Of a stretch of 64,000 bases of DNA, positions 53,898 to 63,103 are shown in pieces. The DNA lies in the NCBI GenBank assembly GCA_052246725.1, contig JBQQCL010000001.1; one strand, given 5' to 3'. The position numbers and the translations under genes are program-made. Each line of letters starts with the position of its first letter. Position 1 is the stretch's first letter. The notes below the pieces were generated by a model, which ran no database searches, was not told the DNA's origin, and saw only the letters and a program-made list of their open reading frames with translations. The stretch comes from Pseudalkalibacillus sp052246725 (GTDB taxonomy: Bacteria; Bacillota; Bacilli; Bacillales; Fictibacillaceae).

Positions 53898-54572
53898 TTG
53901 AAAGGGAAAAAGTTTATCATTATTGCTGTCACATTATGTTTAGGGATTTTTTTAGGGACACTTGCACCATATCAAGGAAAAGCGAATAGCAACGTATTGC
54001 TTGCAAGTGTGGATTGGGTTAACTCCCAATTATCAGGTGTAAATAGTAAGATTTCACAATTGGAATCCACCATTTCAAGCCAACAAGCAGAAATCAATAG
54101 TTTGAAAGAAGCAATTGAAAACGGTGAATATGATGGCGGATCTGAAGATGAACTACCATCAACTGTCTATGTTTCTGTGTCATCTGCAACGATTCATTCA
54201 GGAGCCTTAGATAGCTATAAAGTTGTCGCAACGAAAATCAAAGGTACTGAATTGTCAGTAGTAGACTCTCATGAATCGACAAGTGGATTATGGTATCGAG
54301 TACAAGTGACAAGTTCTTTGTATGGATGGATCAACAGTGGTGACGTTTCGACTTCAGAAGTCCCGAAACCTACAAGTGTAAAAATCAAATCAGATACTAC
54401 TCTACATAGAGGCGCACTTTCAAGCTATGCGGTTGTTGCTGATTTAAAAGCAGGTAGTACACATGATTTCATTTCTACTTTTGTAAATGATTTAGGTGAA
54501 GAATGGTATAACATTGAGCTCTCCAACGGTACAAGAGGATGGGTAAAGGCTGCTTATTGCGAGGTGCAATAG
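53898..54572 (+). CDS. Secreted SH3-like repeat protein
   Basis: A 224-residue protein: signal peptide or membrane anchor (KFIIIAVTLCLGIFLGTLAPYQGKA), a short coiled coil (VNSQLSGVNSKISQLESTISSQQAEINSLKEAIE, about 40-75), then two SH3-like repeats beginning ATIHSGALDSYKVV and TTLHRGALSSYAVV. Start is TTG 53898 with a GGGGGA site. It lies between the amidase and the LytB-like gene, where B. subtilis has no exact counterpart. Function unknown; the repeats match those of the amidase, so both should bind the same wall component. Confidence 0.8.
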   Translation: MKGKKFIIIAVTLCLGIFLGTLAPYQGKANSNVLLASVDWVNSQLSGVNSKISQLESTISSQQAEINSLKEAIENGEYDGGSEDELPSTVYVSVSSATIHSGALDSYKVVATKIKGTELSVVDSHESTSGLWYRVQVTSSLYGWINSGDVSTSEVPKPTSVKIKSDTTLHRGALSSYAVVADLKAGSTHDFISTFVNDLGEEWYNIELSNGTRGWVKAAYCEVQ

Positions 54573-54576
54573 GAGC

Positions 54577-56079
54577 ATGAAAAAAATATTCACAGGTATC
54601 CTTTTACTTACATTGATTTTTTCGTTAGTCCCTTATTCTAAGGGTTTTGCACAAATTTCAAGTAAATCTTATCCGAATCCAGTCAATGTACAAATATACT
54701 CTAGCTCCAATTATTCGTTTAAAGTAAACGGAGTATACCTACTGACGAATAAGCAAAATGGGCAAAAGTCATATATTCGGCCGGGAATTTATTTATCGGT
54801 TCAACCTGGGAAAATCACTTCTGGAGGGACAAGCTTCTCCTCCTCGAATGGTTTTCATCTGAATGAGCTGTCCACACAACCCAAATATGCTGAATTCACA
54901 AGTACCACTGATGTCAGAAGTGGTGCTATGGATCATTATCCTGTCAAAGAGACCTTATCGAAAGTCGAAAGTGCTACTTATAACAGTTCATTCGTTAATG
55001 GTAAAGGAGAAACGTGGTATAACGTAACCACTGGTAATAATGAAACTGGATGGGTATCTTCTGCTACAACCTTTATCCGGAATGCCCCAACACTACCTCT
55101 TATATATATCAATAACAAAAATTACAGAGGTAGCTTAGAGTTAAAACCTGAAGGTAGTAAAATGACTGCTGTAAATAAACTAGACATGGAAGATTACCTA
55201 AAAGGTGTTGTACCAAGAGAAATGCCTGCCAGTTGGCATTCTGAAGCATTGAAAGCCCAGGCAATCGTCGCTAGGAGTTATGCTGCGAATAGCATGTATT
55301 TGAAAGATAATACTTCTAGTCAAGTGTACTATGGATATGATGGAGAAGATTCCAGAAGTAATGCTGCCATTCAAGCAACGAATGGATTGATTGTAAAATA
55401 TAATGGAAAGCCCGTTCAAACCTTTTTCCATTCAACCAGTGGTGGACGAACAGCAAATGTCGGAGATGTATGGAATTCGAACCAAGCTTCCTTTCCCTAC
55501 TTGATAAGTGTGGTAGATAAGTATGAATCCTCTCCACATAGCAATTGGTCAGAGTCCTTCCGTTCAAGAACATTATTGGAACAATTTGATTTCAGTTCTG
55601 GAACAGTTTTACATGATGTCAAGCTCCAAACACCAGGTGCAAATGGCGAGGTCCGTGGTGTTACATTGCTAACATCTAACGGTGAAAAAACCATCACCGG
55701 AAATGAACTTCAGATAAGACGCCTTTTCCCGATATCCGGGAGCTATGGCTTTCTAAAGTCTAATTGGTTTAACATGAACTTGGATAAACAATATGGTGTA
55801 CAATTACAGAACTCTCAATTAAATCAATTTGGTATTTTTGGACAATCTGTACAGCTAGGTAATGGGACCACATCCATATCTACAGCTGAAGTTCAAATCC
55901 AAACGGCAAATGGTATCATCAAAAAAGATACAGATCCCGCCTCGATCACCCTGAATGGGAAAGGCTGGGGGCACCGAATCGGTATGAGCCAATATGGTGC
56001 AAAGGGTTACGCAGAAAATGGTTGGGAAGCTGTTGATATCGTTAAACACTACTTCCCCAATACAACTGTATCTAGATAA
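54577..56079 (+). CDS. SpoIID/LytB-domain wall protein with one SH3-like repeat
   Basis: A 500-residue secreted protein. A signal peptide (KKIFTGILLLTLIFSLVPYSKGFA) is followed by an N-terminal beta region, one repeat starting TDVRSGAMDHYPVKETL (about 108-165) and the SpoIID domain (MEDYLKGVVPREMPASWHSEALKAQAIVARSYA..., about 200-500, ending GKGWGHRIGMSQYGAKGYAENGW). SpoIID proteins are lytic transglycosylases on denuded glycan; LytB is the modifier of LytC in B. subtilis. AGGAG lies just upstream. It is probably co-transcribed with the two genes before it. Confidence 0.9.
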   Translation: MKKIFTGILLLTLIFSLVPYSKGFAQISSKSYPNPVNVQIYSSSNYSFKVNGVYLLTNKQNGQKSYIRPGIYLSVQPGKITSGGTSFSSSNGFHLNELSTQPKYAEFTSTTDVRSGAMDHYPVKETLSKVESATYNSSFVNGKGETWYNVTTGNNETGWVSSATTFIRNAPTLPLIYINNKNYRGSLELKPEGSKMTAVNKLDMEDYLKGVVPREMPASWHSEALKAQAIVARSYAANSMYLKDNTSSQVYYGYDGEDSRSNAAIQATNGLIVKYNGKPVQTFFHSTSGGRTANVGDVWNSNQASFPYLISVVDKYESSPHSNWSESFRSRTLLEQFDFSSGTVLHDVKLQTPGANGEVRGVTLLTSNGEKTITGNELQIRRLFPISGSYGFLKSNWFNMNLDKQYGVQLQNSQLNQFGIFGQSVQLGNGTTSISTAEVQIQTANGIIKKDTDPASITLNGKGWGHRIGMSQYGAKGYAENGWEAVDIVKHYFPNTTVSR

Positions 56080-56083
56080 TAAC

Positions 56084-56109
56084 AAAAGCACGCCCGTGGC
56101 GTGCTTTTT
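56084..56109. terminator. Bidirectional terminator between convergent operons
   Basis: AAAAGCACGCC and GGCGTGCTTTT form an 11-bp stem with a 3-nt loop, T runs on both strands. It serves the lytB-like gene and the second polysaccharide cluster, whose last stop codon it touches. Confidence 0.9.
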
Positions 56110-57487
56110 ATGTTCTTTTATAATGTTCCTTTGCCCTATTCCAGTAACTTAAGAAATCTACTTTAAACTTTAAAAAGGCTAATATCGAAAGTAAAATGAT
56201 CGTTACCGCTAGCCAAAGCGGATTGAAAAGAAAATCCATGAACCCACCTACAACAACCCGCGGAATATTTACCGTAAAGTAGATGAACAAACTTAAAAAT
56301 ATCGGATGCTTAGGTAATCTCAGGAAGGTTATATAAATGATCTGAATAATCATTCCGACATATAAAGTACCCAATATGATACCTGTATAACCAAAGTTTG
56401 CATAAGCTTCTGCCGCATAAAGCGTATTTAATACACCCGCAGTCCCCTCTTTGACACGCTCTGGAAAATAAACTTCCATTGCCAGTGCTGCAGATCGAAT
56501 CTGTTCATAGCCAAACAGATTCGTTAAAGTCGAAGGAAGACTTTGGCCCCATAAAAAGGGAGCCTCCCTTCCAAACAAATCAAGATGGAGATAAAAAGGA
56601 GAAATCTGAGCAAGAATCAACCTTCCTACCGGGCCAGACGAATAAGATAAAAAAGAACTGATATTCGTTTCGTTCATTACAAAAACGTACATTAAAACAA
56701 TCCCAATAACACCTGTAACTCCGATTGCAGCTACCTTTGGAACAGTCAGAATCGTTTTCCTAACATATATCCTTACAAGAATGAACATCAGGATATAGAA
56801 AAAAATTGGAGCTTTCGCCAAATAGTATGTGTTGATGAGAATAGAAGCTATGAACAATGCAAAAAACAACAACATCCATTTACGCTTATTCGTTTCCGCC
56901 CAATAAATATAAGCTGCGAAAGACAATAAAGGAGTAAGTGCCATTCCAAAAATATTGCGGATTAAAGTGTTACCTTGAAAATCATGTGAAGCACTGATTC
57001 GAAGGGCTGCTAAGTTATCGGCCCCTTGGAACATCGCAAATAAAGGAACACGATCGACCATTAACAATGTATAAACAACAGCACCTATCCCTAGAAAGGA
57101 TAGCCCTAGAAAAACCACATAGAATTCATTCTTATTTTCAAATAATTCGGCAGCAGGCTTATTAATGTAATCCAGCAATTCTTTTTTCGGCCGAAACCCG
57201 AATACCTTTGAAATGAACAACATGGATAAAGGGATGAAAATCATGATGAAACAGATAAAGAAAAAGCCGTTAACTTCTACCTCTTTATGATTCAATTTAT
57301 TGATCATATAATAATGATCTATATCAAGAACTATCAATAAAGGGCCAATAAAACTCGAGACTAACAAAGAATAATAAAATATTATTGAAATCATATTCGG
57401 CTTTAACAAAGACAGTGTCCCCGCAACTCGTTTAAATAAGAGCATAGAAGCTGTTAAAACGATCAACCATAGAACAATATAAAGCAA
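56108..57487 (-). CDS. Polysaccharide polymerase-like membrane protein (Wzy type)
   Basis: A 459-residue protein with about 12 hydrophobic helices and no clear soluble domain. The central loop AAEAYANFGYTGIILGTLYVGMI resembles oligosaccharide repeat-unit polymerases. It lies in a cluster that has a flippase and chain-length protein but no other polymerase, which supports the call. TTG start at 57487 with AGGAGG about 9 nt upstream. It ends the cluster. Confidence 0.75.
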   Translation of the reverse strand: MLYIVLWLIVLTASMLLFKRVAGTLSLLKPNMISIIFYYSLLVSSFIGPLLIVLDIDHYYMINKLNHKEVEVNGFFFICFIMIFIPLSMLFISKVFGFRPKKELLDYINKPAAELFENKNEFYVVFLGLSFLGIGAVVYTLLMVDRVPLFAMFQGADNLAALRISASHDFQGNTLIRNIFGMALTPLLSFAAYIYWAETNKRKWMLLFFALFIASILINTYYLAKAPIFFYILMFILVRIYVRKTILTVPKVAAIGVTGVIGIVLMYVFVMNETNISSFLSYSSGPVGRLILAQISPFYLHLDLFGREAPFLWGQSLPSTLTNLFGYEQIRSAALAMEVYFPERVKEGTAGVLNTLYAAEAYANFGYTGIILGTLYVGMIIQIIYITFLRLPKHPIFLSLFIYFTVNIPRVVVGGFMDFLFNPLWLAVTIILLSILAFLKFKVDFLSYWNRAKEHYKRT

Positions 57488-57525
57488 CGTGGTGATCCTC
57501 CTAATCCATGTGCTGTAATATCAAA

Positions 57526-58578
57526 TCATTTCGTAATTGATTCTACAATCTTCTCTGATGCTTTTCCATCACCAAAAACATTCTTATAGTTAGGTTTAGT
57601 GTCACTAGTTGCATAGCTTACAATTTTATCAACATCTGTACCAACAATTACGTTTGCCCCATCCTCAAGGGTTTCAACCCATTCAGTCTGCTCTCTTAAC
57701 GTGACACATGGGGTTTCCATAAAATAAGCTTCCTTTTGTACACCGCCTGAATCAGTCAAAACTTTAGACGCACTTTTGACCAACTTGATCATATCAAGAT
57801 ACCCGACTGGTTCAATAATTTTCAAGTTTGGAATACGGTGAAGGTCCATACCTAGATCATTCAGTTTATTCTTTGTTCTAGGATGAATCGGCCAAACCTT
57901 TACAGCATCAATTTTAGAAAATGACTCAAGGATATTTGTAATATTTTCTATACTATCAGTGTTTTCTGCTCGATGAACAGTAATGAGATGATAGTTGTCC
58001 TCTTCTAGTCCTTTATCAGTAAGAATGTTTGATTTTTCTGCAAGCTGTTGATTATATAAGACAGCATCATACATAACATCCCCAACGTTGAGAACATTGT
58101 GATGGATGTTTTCATCATTAAGATTTCTAACAGCTGTTTCAGTAGGACAAAATAAAAATTCAGATACATGATCGGTCATAATTCGATTGATTTCTTCTGG
58201 CATTTTCTTATTGAAACTTCTTAACCCAGCCTCTACGTGAACCACAGGTATATGTAGTTTGGAGGCTGCTAATGATCCTGCCAAAGTCGAATTCGTATCA
58301 CCATATACAAGTACATAATCAGGCTTTTCTTCTAATAGAATTTTTTCGATTTCAATCAGCATTTCACCCGTCTGTTTTCCATGTGACGCGGATCCTATTC
58401 CTAGATGATAGTCTGGTTTAGGGATATGGAGCTCTTCAAAGAAGATATCAGACATGTTTTTATCGTAATGCTGACCGGTATGGACAATTTTTTCTATATG
58501 ATTTTTACGTAATACCCTTGATACTGGTGCTGCTTTAATGAATTGAGGACGAGCCCCTAAGATCGTGATTACCTTCAT
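57526..58578 (-). CDS. UDP-sugar 2-epimerase (WbpI-like)
   Basis: A 350-residue non-hydrolysing 2-epimerase. The N-terminus ILGARPQFIKAAPVSRVL is the form seen in WbpI/WlbD rather than the GTRPEAIKMAPL of MnaA. Other motifs: YGDTNSTLAGSLAA, HVEAGLRSFN, ITVHRAENTD and LTDSGGVQKEAYFMETPCVTLREQTEWVE. WbpI converts UDP-GlcNAc3NAcA to UDP-ManNAc3NAcA. With wbpA-, wbpB-, wbpD- and wbpE-like genes in the same cluster this is the best guess. Confidence 0.85.
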   Translation of the reverse strand: MKVITILGARPQFIKAAPVSRVLRKNHIEKIVHTGQHYDKNMSDIFFEELHIPKPDYHLGIGSASHGKQTGEMLIEIEKILLEEKPDYVLVYGDTNSTLAGSLAASKLHIPVVHVEAGLRSFNKKMPEEINRIMTDHVSEFLFCPTETAVRNLNDENIHHNVLNVGDVMYDAVLYNQQLAEKSNILTDKGLEEDNYHLITVHRAENTDSIENITNILESFSKIDAVKVWPIHPRTKNKLNDLGMDLHRIPNLKIIEPVGYLDMIKLVKSASKVLTDSGGVQKEAYFMETPCVTLREQTEWVETLEDGANVIVGTDVDKIVSYATSDTKPNYKNVFGDGKASEKIVESITK

Positions 58579-58590
58579 TATGACACTTCC

Positions 58591-60006
58591 TTACACTTTA
58601 ATATCTTTCCATATATTTGAGATTATGCCCATCAATAGGAAATACACCCAGGGTACGAAAACCCAGATAAAACGTAACTCTGTAAATTCCTGAATATATA
58701 CAATTGCCAGCATAGCTAACATTCCATTTATAAATAGAAAAGCTATTTTCCAAACTGAGACTGGAACTTTGTATACTTGTTGACTCCGCCTGAAAATCAT
58801 TATGTTAGCAAGCAAGTATGAAAGGACAACTGAAGCAGCTGCTCCCCATAGGGAAAACAACGGAATCAAAACCACGTTCAATATCAGACTTACAACGGCA
58901 GTTATTCCGAAGTAATAAGAAATCGGTTTGGTTTCTTTCTCAATGAACAAACCAACTGAAATGATCAAATAATAAAAGTTCAAAAATGTCCCCGCACTTA
59001 ATAATGCAACATATTTGGTCGCATCCGCAAATTCAGGATTCGGAATCATGAATTTCAATACAAATGGAATTACGGTTGCAATACCCAGTAAGCCTATAAT
59101 TCCTAGAATAAGTAAAATATAATAAAACTTCGCAAAGATCTTTTTAGCATCCGGCTTTTCTTTAATAGACATTGAATAGGGACGCCATGCCATCTGAACA
59201 CTGGAAGTAAGTAACGTAATTACAGTTGCGAACTTGACAGCCACCCCGTAAATACCATTCGTAGCTACCCCATCAAAATGTACAATGAAAAAACGGTTTG
59301 CGAAGGTAATGACCCAGAAAGCTAAGGACGCTGGTACTAGGGGGGCTGCATACACAACTATTTTCTTTAAAACTTCATAATCGATTTTAAATCTCAGGTA
59401 CTTGATGACTGGTCGTACTAAAAAGGCTACGACCACGACCATACTGATCACTCGTCCGATGTAGATCGCTTCTACACCTGGTAAGAAGAATTTTAAAATA
59501 ATAAATGATAATAATGCTACAAGACCTAGCTTTAGGACAGTATAAATCATTACCTTAAGGCTTTTGAACTGGAAACGGTACAACGTCAAAATCAACGTTA
59601 TGATCGCTTCGAATACAAGTACAATCATGGCTATATAGACGACATGTGCATAATCTTTACTATCTGTAACAAGTTGTGATATCCAAGGACCGAAGAGTAG
59701 GGCAATCGCAAGTAGAATTAAAGAAATCCCTAAGCGGAAAGTCAAAACTGTTTCGACATAAGTATCTCTTTTCTCTTCATCCTCTGTGTCATAGTAATAA
59801 AAGGCCAATGCATTATCCGTTCCGAAAATGATGAAAAAGGTCAACATGGCAGTCATTGCATCGACTGCATCAAAAACCCCCATTTCTGTTTGCCCTAAAT
59901 AGGCTGTGTAAATGGGGAGCATCAAGAAAGCGATCAGCTTTGTTCCCACGTTCATCAATGCATAAAGGAGGGAATCCCCTCCTAATCGTTTGAGTTGGTT
60001 CAACAA
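58591..60006 (-). CDS. Lipid-linked oligosaccharide flippase (Wzx, MOP superfamily)
   Basis: A 471-residue protein with about 14 membrane helices, N-terminal LGGDSLLYALMNVGTKLIAFLMLPIYTAYLG, typical of Polysacc_synt flippases. Start is TTG 60006, two bases after the acetyltransferase stop, with only a GAGAGAG-like site, so it is probably translated by coupling. It is distinct from the flippase at 37351-38685. Confidence 0.88.
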   Translation of the reverse strand: MLNQLKRLGGDSLLYALMNVGTKLIAFLMLPIYTAYLGQTEMGVFDAVDAMTAMLTFFIIFGTDNALAFYYYDTEDEEKRDTYVETVLTFRLGISLILLAIALLFGPWISQLVTDSKDYAHVVYIAMIVLVFEAIITLILTLYRFQFKSLKVMIYTVLKLGLVALLSFIILKFFLPGVEAIYIGRVISMVVVVAFLVRPVIKYLRFKIDYEVLKKIVVYAAPLVPASLAFWVITFANRFFIVHFDGVATNGIYGVAVKFATVITLLTSSVQMAWRPYSMSIKEKPDAKKIFAKFYYILLILGIIGLLGIATVIPFVLKFMIPNPEFADATKYVALLSAGTFLNFYYLIISVGLFIEKETKPISYYFGITAVVSLILNVVLIPLFSLWGAAASVVLSYLLANIMIFRRSQQVYKVPVSVWKIAFLFINGMLAMLAIVYIQEFTELRFIWVFVPWVYFLLMGIISNIWKDIKV

Positions 60007-60007
60007 C

Positions 60008-60739
60008 TTATAACAGCTCTCTCTCGTCTACCTTTTTCGTAAATTTCGCGGGAATACCTTTCACCACAGTCTTCGGTTCTGTATTTTTAGTCACCAGGGC
60101 ACCAGCAGCCACAAAGGTTTCCTCTTCGATTGTAATTCCCGGTAGTATGATACTCGCACCGCCTACCCGAGCACCACGTTTGACCGTTGCACCTTTGATT
60201 TTATCAAACCGTTCTTCAGTCCTGCCCATGTAATTATCATTAGTAGTTGTGACACAAGGCGCAATAAAGACATGATCTTCTAAATCAGTGTAGGCTGTGA
60301 TATAGGAATTAGATTGAATTTTAGTACGGGTCCCGATTGTTACATGATTTTCTACAGTAACTCCACGACCTACAATGACAAAGTCTGCAATTTTCACATT
60401 TTCACGTACACTTGCTAAGTCTGCAATCAATGTATCATTTCCTATTGTTGCTCCTCGATAAATCACACAATTCGCACCGATAGTAACCCCACTCCCGATA
60501 AGAAGCGGAGGGATGGTCTTATCAAGCTTTACAGTACTTGTCTTACCTGGTTTTGGTCCCTTCCCCAATACTGCTCCATCATCAATTGTTGTTTCATCAC
60601 CGATAACGGTTCCAGAATGGATGGTCACACGGTTTCCAATTTTGACGTTCTTACCGATTTGTGCACCATCTTCGATAACAGTAAAGTGACCTATTTGAAC
60701 TGAATCATCAAGCTGGACCGATGGATCAATATGATTCAT
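60008..60739 (-). CDS. Left-handed beta-helix N-acetyltransferase (WbpD-like)
   Basis: A 243-residue hexapeptide-repeat protein (IGKNVKIGNRVTIHSGTVIGDETTIDDGAVLG and many similar coils), with the active-site region around APCVTTTNDNYMGRT and the C-terminal PAKF. WbpD acetylates the 3-amino group of UDP-GlcNAc3NA. It is longer than typical WbpD (near 190), with extra N-terminal coils, so specificity is inferred from the cluster. It sits between the dehydrogenase and flippase genes. Confidence 0.83.
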   Translation of the reverse strand: MNHIDPSVQLDDSVQIGHFTVIEDGAQIGKNVKIGNRVTIHSGTVIGDETTIDDGAVLGKGPKPGKTSTVKLDKTIPPLLIGSGVTIGANCVIYRGATIGNDTLIADLASVRENVKIADFVIVGRGVTVENHVTIGTRTKIQSNSYITAYTDLEDHVFIAPCVTTTNDNYMGRTEERFDKIKGATVKRGARVGGASIILPGITIEEETFVAAGALVTKNTEPKTVVKGIPAKFTKKVDERELL

Positions 60740-60760
60740 AAGATTAAACTCTCCTTACCA

Positions 60761-62074
60761 TTAAAGTTTTCTATATTTGTTCGGTTTTTCGACGTCTTTC
60801 ATTGCATTACGCGTATCGAAAATGACCGGGCTCTTTTGGGCAATCATATTATAATCAAAGTCCGAATGATCAGTAGTCAATAATACAAGGTCTGAATTTT
60901 CGAGAATTTCTTCGCTCAGCGTTACAGTTTCCACCACTTCACCATTCAATTTGAAATGTGGAACATATGGATCGATTACTTGCACATCTGCACCTGCATC
61001 ATATAATTCTGTCAATATTGGTAAGACTGGTGATTCCCGATAATCATTAATGTCTTTTTTATAGGCCACTCCAAGGACAGCGACTTTTGCCCCTCTTAAT
61101 GATTTTCCATCTTCATTCAGAATTCTCATCGAACGATCAACAACAAACTCTGGCATTGAATTGTTGATTTCACCAGCTAATTCAATTAATTTAGTATGAT
61201 AGTTGAATTCTCTTGCTTTCCAAGTCAAATAGAATGGATCGATCGGAATACAATGCCCTCCTAAACCAGGACCAGGGTAAAAAGCCATGAATCCATATGG
61301 TTTGGTTTTGGCAGCATCAATCACTTCCCACACATCAATACCCATTCTTTCACATAGGATGGCCATTTCATTTGCAAGCGCAATATTAATATGTCGGAAT
61401 GTATTCTCAAAGATTTTTTCCATTTCCGCTACTGCTGGACTTGATACCTCATGTACATCTCCTTCCAGGACATTTCGATACAAGGCAGCTGCAACTTTCG
61501 TACAGTTTTCAGTGATTCCACCGACTACTTTTGGTGTATTTTTCGTTTTGAATTGTTTGTTCCCTGGATCGACTCGTTCTGGTGAGTAGCCGATAAAGAC
61601 TGATTCCCCACAAACTAAACCGCTCTTCTCCAATGCTGGGCGTACAATTTCTTCAGTAGTTCCTGGATATGTTGTCGATTCAAGTACTACCAGCATCCCT
61701 TCGTGCGCATACTTTGCGATATCATTTGCAGAACTTTGTACATATGAAGTATCTGGTTGTTGGTAAATATCTAATGGTGTTGGGACACATATCGCTACTG
61801 CGTCAACCTCTTTGATTTTAGAATAGTCAGTAGTTGCTTGAAGTAGTCCATTACTGACCATTTCATTCAAATCTTCATTTACTACGTCACCGATATAGTT
61901 GATCCCATCATTCACCTGTTGGACTCTTGATTCTTGCACATCGAATCCGATTACTTTGAAACCAGCCTTTGCTTTTTCTACTGCAAGCGGTAAACCGACA
62001 TAACCTAGTCCTACAACACCGATAACCGCTTCTTTAGATTCAATTTTATTTAATAAACGTTCGACTAAACTCAT
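60761..62074 (-). CDS. UDP-N-acetylglucosamine 6-dehydrogenase (WbpA/WecC family)
   Basis: A 437-residue UDP-sugar dehydrogenase. Rossmann motif VIGVVGLGYVGLPLAVEKAK, ESTTYPGTTEE, catalytic Cys in YPGPGLGGHCIPIDPFYL, and the C-terminal UDP-binding domain with GVAYKKDINDYRESP. In the Wbp pathway it oxidises UDP-GlcNAc to UDP-GlcNAcA, using 2-oxoglutarate recycling through WbpB. Good AAGGAG site before the ATG. Confidence 0.92.
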   Translation of the reverse strand: MSLVERLLNKIESKEAVIGVVGLGYVGLPLAVEKAKAGFKVIGFDVQESRVQQVNDGINYIGDVVNEDLNEMVSNGLLQATTDYSKIKEVDAVAICVPTPLDIYQQPDTSYVQSSANDIAKYAHEGMLVVLESTTYPGTTEEIVRPALEKSGLVCGESVFIGYSPERVDPGNKQFKTKNTPKVVGGITENCTKVAAALYRNVLEGDVHEVSSPAVAEMEKIFENTFRHINIALANEMAILCERMGIDVWEVIDAAKTKPYGFMAFYPGPGLGGHCIPIDPFYLTWKAREFNYHTKLIELAGEINNSMPEFVVDRSMRILNEDGKSLRGAKVAVLGVAYKKDINDYRESPVLPILTELYDAGADVQVIDPYVPHFKLNGEVVETVTLSEEILENSDLVLLTTDHSDFDYNMIAQKSPVIFDTRNAMKDVEKPNKYRKL

Positions 62075-62092
62075 GAGTAAAACTCCTTTTAC

Positions 62093-63103
62093 TTAATTTA
62101 TTTTAACTGCCTTACCTGTCTTGCTTGATTCAAGTATCGCTAAAATCAATTGAATTGGAGCAATCCCGTCTTTTGCCGACACGATAGGTTCACGGTCTTC
62201 TTCAATAGCTTTGACCATATCCTCAATAATCCATTGATGCCCTGGTTTTCCAAACGGATTTTTTTCAATTTCTTTCTGTAAAGCCAACACTTCTTCCTGT
62301 GTAATTCCTTCAATATTCCAAGTTTGGATATAGTTAGCTGTTTTTCCTCCAATTTTAGCAGTTGCTTTCTCACCAAAAATGGATAATGATTCTTCAAGGT
62401 TGGTTGGATAAATCGTGGTTGCAGCCTCGATCACACCAAGAGCACCACTTTTGAATCGGACAACTGCAGTAGCGACATCTTCTGTCTCGATGTTACGCAA
62501 CCTTGTAGCTGCCATCCCTTGTACGGATTCGACAGGTCCCATCAACCAGAGCATCAGATCTAAATCATGGATCGCCTGGTTCATGAGTACTCCTCCGTCA
62601 TATTTTTCAGTACCACGCCAGGGGGCTTGGTCATAATAAGCCTGGTTACGATTCCATCTTACTGTGGCATTGGCATGGCTGATCTTACCGAACAATCCAT
62701 CATCAATCGCTTTTCTTAGCTTTTGAACTGCCGGCCGGAAACGGTTAGGATGGACAACAGCCAACTTCACCCCATTTTCTTCAGCAACTTGTTGCATTTT
62801 TTCCGTTTCTTCTAATGTCAACGCCATTGGTTTTTCTACAATGATATGACGTTTGTGCTCTGCGACAATTTTTGTCAACGGATAATGTAAACCTGATGGA
62901 ACACAAATATTTACAACATCTATCTCATCATTTACTTTTAACATTTCATCCAAATCGGTGTATGTTTGATAATCTTTATATTCTTCTAAGCGTTCTGGGT
63001 TTGTATCACATACTGCAACCAGCGCTGCTCCATCAGTTTTTTCAATTGCATCTTTATGTTTCTTAGCAATGTGTCCGACTCCAACAAGTGCAAAATTAAT
63101 CAC
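62093..63103 (-). CDS. Gfo/Idh/MocA oxidoreductase (WbpB-like)
   Basis: A 336-residue NAD-linked oxidoreductase: MINFALVGVGHIAKKHKDAI, the catalytic VEKPMAL, RFRPAVQKLRKAIDDGLFGKI and the GGVLMNQAIHDLDLMLWLMG region. WbpB oxidises the 3-hydroxyl of UDP-GlcNAcA, giving the substrate for the aminotransferase WbpE. GTG 63103 is chosen because GGAGGGG is well placed and earlier residues do not fit. Its start overlaps the end of the Wzz-like gene by 8 bp. Confidence 0.9.
   Translation of the reverse strand: MINFALVGVGHIAKKHKDAIEKTDGAALVAVCDTNPERLEEYKDYQTYTDLDEMLKVNDEIDVVNICVPSGLHYPLTKIVAEHKRHIIVEKPMALTLEETEKMQQVAEENGVKLAVVHPNRFRPAVQKLRKAIDDGLFGKISHANATVRWNRNQAYYDQAPWRGTEKYDGGVLMNQAIHDLDLMLWLMGPVESVQGMAATRLRNIETEDVATAVVRFKSGALGVIEAATTIYPTNLEESLSIFGEKATAKIGGKTANYIQTWNIEGITQEEVLALQKEIEKNPFGKPGHQWIIEDMVKAIEEDREPIVSAKDGIAPIQLILAILESSKTGKAVKIN

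Noticed and set aside
54700..55700. Reverse-strand frames inside the SpoIID/LytB-like gene
   Set aside because: Shadows of the real gene; no start signals and no similarity.
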